Positions 5,426-6,757 of a DNA stretch of 6,757 nt are shown in pieces. The first letter of the stretch is position 1; each line of letters starts with the position of its first letter. The DNA comes from Bacteroidota bacterium. Its GTDB lineage: Bacteria > Bacteroidota > Bacteroidia > Chitinophagales > Chitinophagaceae. Position numbers and translations under genes: made by a program. The stretch is taken from contig CP058707.1 of assembly GCA_013414745.1 (NCBI GenBank), positions 3,521,865 through 3,528,621 of the forward strand, given 5' to 3'. Under the pieces are notes generated by a model that made no database searches, was not told the DNA's origin, and saw only the letters and a program-made list of their open reading frames with translations.

Positions 5426-6466
5426 TTACCTTTCTATTCGATAAACCATAATTATCTTCCCTTTATAAAGTACTTCGATTTTTGTCGTTGTCTTCTTTTG
5501 GATTCTATATTTAAGACATATTTTTTGTTTTCGAATAAGTACTCAGCCTTAAGTTTTTCTTCTAAAGTTTCTCTTGAAGGCAAGTAGCGGAAATTGGATT
5601 TATATATTTTCGTTTTTGGATCTATATAGCTTTCTATAATAACAAGTGAACTATCCGTTGTATTTTCAAAGTCAAGATCAATATCAATTCTTTCGGTAGA
5701 ATCAATTTGAATGACGCCGGACTTAGGGAAGTAGTCCTTAACCCCCATGTTGAAAAAATCATCCGTTAAATATGGCGCCGAAAAGAATGATTTCTTACTT
5801 ATGCCTTCTTTTAGGAGTGTCCATTTCGATTCCTCAGGAAGGTGGTTTGTAATGAAAACATGAGAAGGAGTTAAGTAGTATAAATTGCAAAAATCTTTAT
5901 AAAATTTGGTTCTTGCACTGTTACAATATCCACTCGCCCAGGTCACGTCAAGAAGATTCCATTTTTATTCAATAAAACAGCATTCCAAGAGTGATTAACA
6001 TCACCAGTTATACCAATTTCATTTGAAAGAGTTCTACTGTATCCTTTTATAATGACTGCTTTAATTTGGGACAAATCACATAAGTATTTAAATAATCTTG
6101 AATATCCATCACATACAGCCCGCCGCTCTTTAAAGACTTTCTCAGCGTCCAGTTGATTATATTTTTCTTCATATGTGCTTGAATCAACATTTTCTAATTT
6201 CTTGTGAATTTCGGAATATATATTTTTTTATTGACTCCAATTAAATCGTAACTAATATTAAAAGTTATCCATCGAAATATAGCACGAACTTTTTCTTCGT
6301 CTGAACCAAATTTATATGTTAGCTTGTAATGTAAGCTATCTAAAGTTCTAGCTTGAGTAGCAATGGCAAATTTGTCAATTCTTGAGATTTCTGATTGGCC
6401 AAAAATGGTCGCAAAATAAAAGGTGAACAAGGACGTAAAGCTAATTCTGATTACGTGATTTTTCAT
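5426..6466 (-). pseudogene. Exported transglutaminase-like protein, three frame breaks
   Basis: This protein belongs to the transglutaminase-like (papain-fold) superfamily, typically cysteine-dependent amide hydrolases or transferases. ATG 6466 starts a signal peptide, MKNHVIRISFTSLFTFYFAT...FGQ, so it is exported. LTYKFGSDEEKVRAIFRWIT and FNISYDLIGV then match the usual N-terminal motif (ekarAIfrWI..nIsYD). The first break is in an A7 run (T7 at 6223-6229); one added A gives NIYSEIHKKLENVDS. The frame continues to the nucleophile motif RRAVCDGYSRLF (Cys) and NHSWNAVLLNKNG (His). A second break at 5957-5958 leads to NLLDVTWASGY (Asp), completing the triad. A third at 5496-5499 replaces a weak tail by KKTTTKIEVLYKGKIIMVYR, ending at TAA 5428-5426, 4 bp from element E. 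Restored length is about 347 residues, normal for Bacteroidota members. Triad, signal and tail are all intact once the breaks are repaired, so the gene may be functional in the organism. Substrate unknown. Confidence 0.85.
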
Positions 6467-6530
6467 TTTACGGCCTCTTATGATTTTTTTCAGTTTTCAT
6501 AGTTCTCGAAATGGATTTGAAGGTAATTAT

Positions 6531-6662
6531 GCCCAACGGTTTCGGGCTTTGCGTTCGGGTGGGTTTCTGAGCACAAAGTTTCAATTTATTACTAAAGTGA
6601 AATAGTAGCACTAAGCTCCAAGTTTGCACGTCAGCCCGCCTGACGCAAAACCCGTGTTAGCG
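6531..6662 (-). repeat. attC-like inverted-repeat element F
   Basis: Left arm GCCCAACGGTTTCGGGCTTTGCG...GGTGGG; right arm CCCGCCTGACGCAAAACCCG...GTTAGCG. Inner stems pair well; the outer cores GCCCAAC and GTTAGCG do not match fully. The left core fits the consensus RYYYAAC. No exact TAnnTTTG box is present in this loop; the nearest is TACTATTT on the minus strand. Confidence 0.85.
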
Positions 6663-6671
6663 GTAGTACAT

Positions 6672-6757
6672 CTACTCAAATTTAAGTATTTCAGTCGTGT
6701 CTCTAACTGTTGTCTGTCCGTCATTATCCAATTCGTATTTGTAAATAATTGTATTGT
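6672..6757 (-). CDS. C-terminus of an unrecognised gene (partial)
   Basis: A frame enters from the right edge and ends at TAG 6674-6672. The last residues, IIYKYELDNDGQTT to TEILKFE, have the Y-x-Y-x-D-N-D-G pattern seen at the ends of many Bacteroidota secreted or lipoprotein genes. The stop lies 10 bp from the core of element F, the same spacing as for the other cassette genes, which supports this being another cassette gene. Too little is visible for a family. Confidence 0.6.
   Translation of the reverse strand, partial: NTIIYKYELDNDGQTTVRDTTEILKFE

Noticed and set aside
1684..6229. Programmed frameshifting in the cassette genes
   Set aside because: The break sites are different short A or T runs without slippery-heptamer context; only the OrfA/OrfB junction has a true A AAA AAG site.
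272..6662. CRISPR array
   Set aside because: The repeats are 130 bp long, differ from one another and are spaced by gene-sized segments of unequal length.

Overview
The window looks like an accessory, integron-type gene-cassette array from a member of the Bacteroidota. The evidence is AT-rich genes with Bacteroidota-style signal peptides and lipoprotein signals, TAnnTTTG promoter motifs, and a transglutaminase-fold protein of a type common in that phylum. All credible genes lie on the minus strand, so transcription runs from right to left as printed.

Six imperfect inverted-repeat elements of nearly constant size (130-133 bp) divide the window: A 272-402, B 935-1067, C 1945-2075, D 4267-4396, E 5292-5421 and F 6531-6662. 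Each has about 30-nt arms ending in AAC on the left and GTT on the right, around a variable loop, as in attC sites of integrons. The bases next to AAC/GTT do not pair well within one element. They pair instead with the other end of the same gene-bearing segment (for example GTTGGCTGAA at 1061 with TTCAGCCAAC ending at 1951). This is expected if each segment is a cassette that once circularised through these sites. No integrase gene is in the window, so it is either the distal part of an integron or an integrase-less attC cluster.

Layout from left to right: the 5' end of a membrane-anchored coiled-coil (RmuC-like) gene (1-216); element A; a cassette with two small unrecognised ORFs (453-626 and 722-928); element B; a lipoprotein cassette (1078-1863); element C; a cassette encoding an exported protein with a possible C-terminal membrane helix (about 2036-2755), invaded by an IS3-family (IS150-like) element (2778-4246); element D; a cassette encoding an exported protein with a DxDGDG calcium-loop-like motif (4407-5252); element E; a cassette encoding an exported transglutaminase-like protein (5426-6466); element F; and the C-terminus of another minus-strand gene (6672-end). 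Stop codons of four genes fall within about 20 nt of the downstream element, the usual cassette arrangement.

Five of the six element loops carry a TAnnTTTG-like box pointing into the next gene, so the elements may act both as recombination sites and as promoters, letting each cassette bring its own expression signal.

Every long minus-strand cassette gene and both transposase frames contain one-base frame breaks, nearly all in A-runs of the coding strand. The restored reading frames give sensible proteins, including a complete Cys-His-Asp transglutaminase triad. The pattern suggests homopolymer sequencing error first and gene decay second. I annotate each broken gene across its whole restored span.
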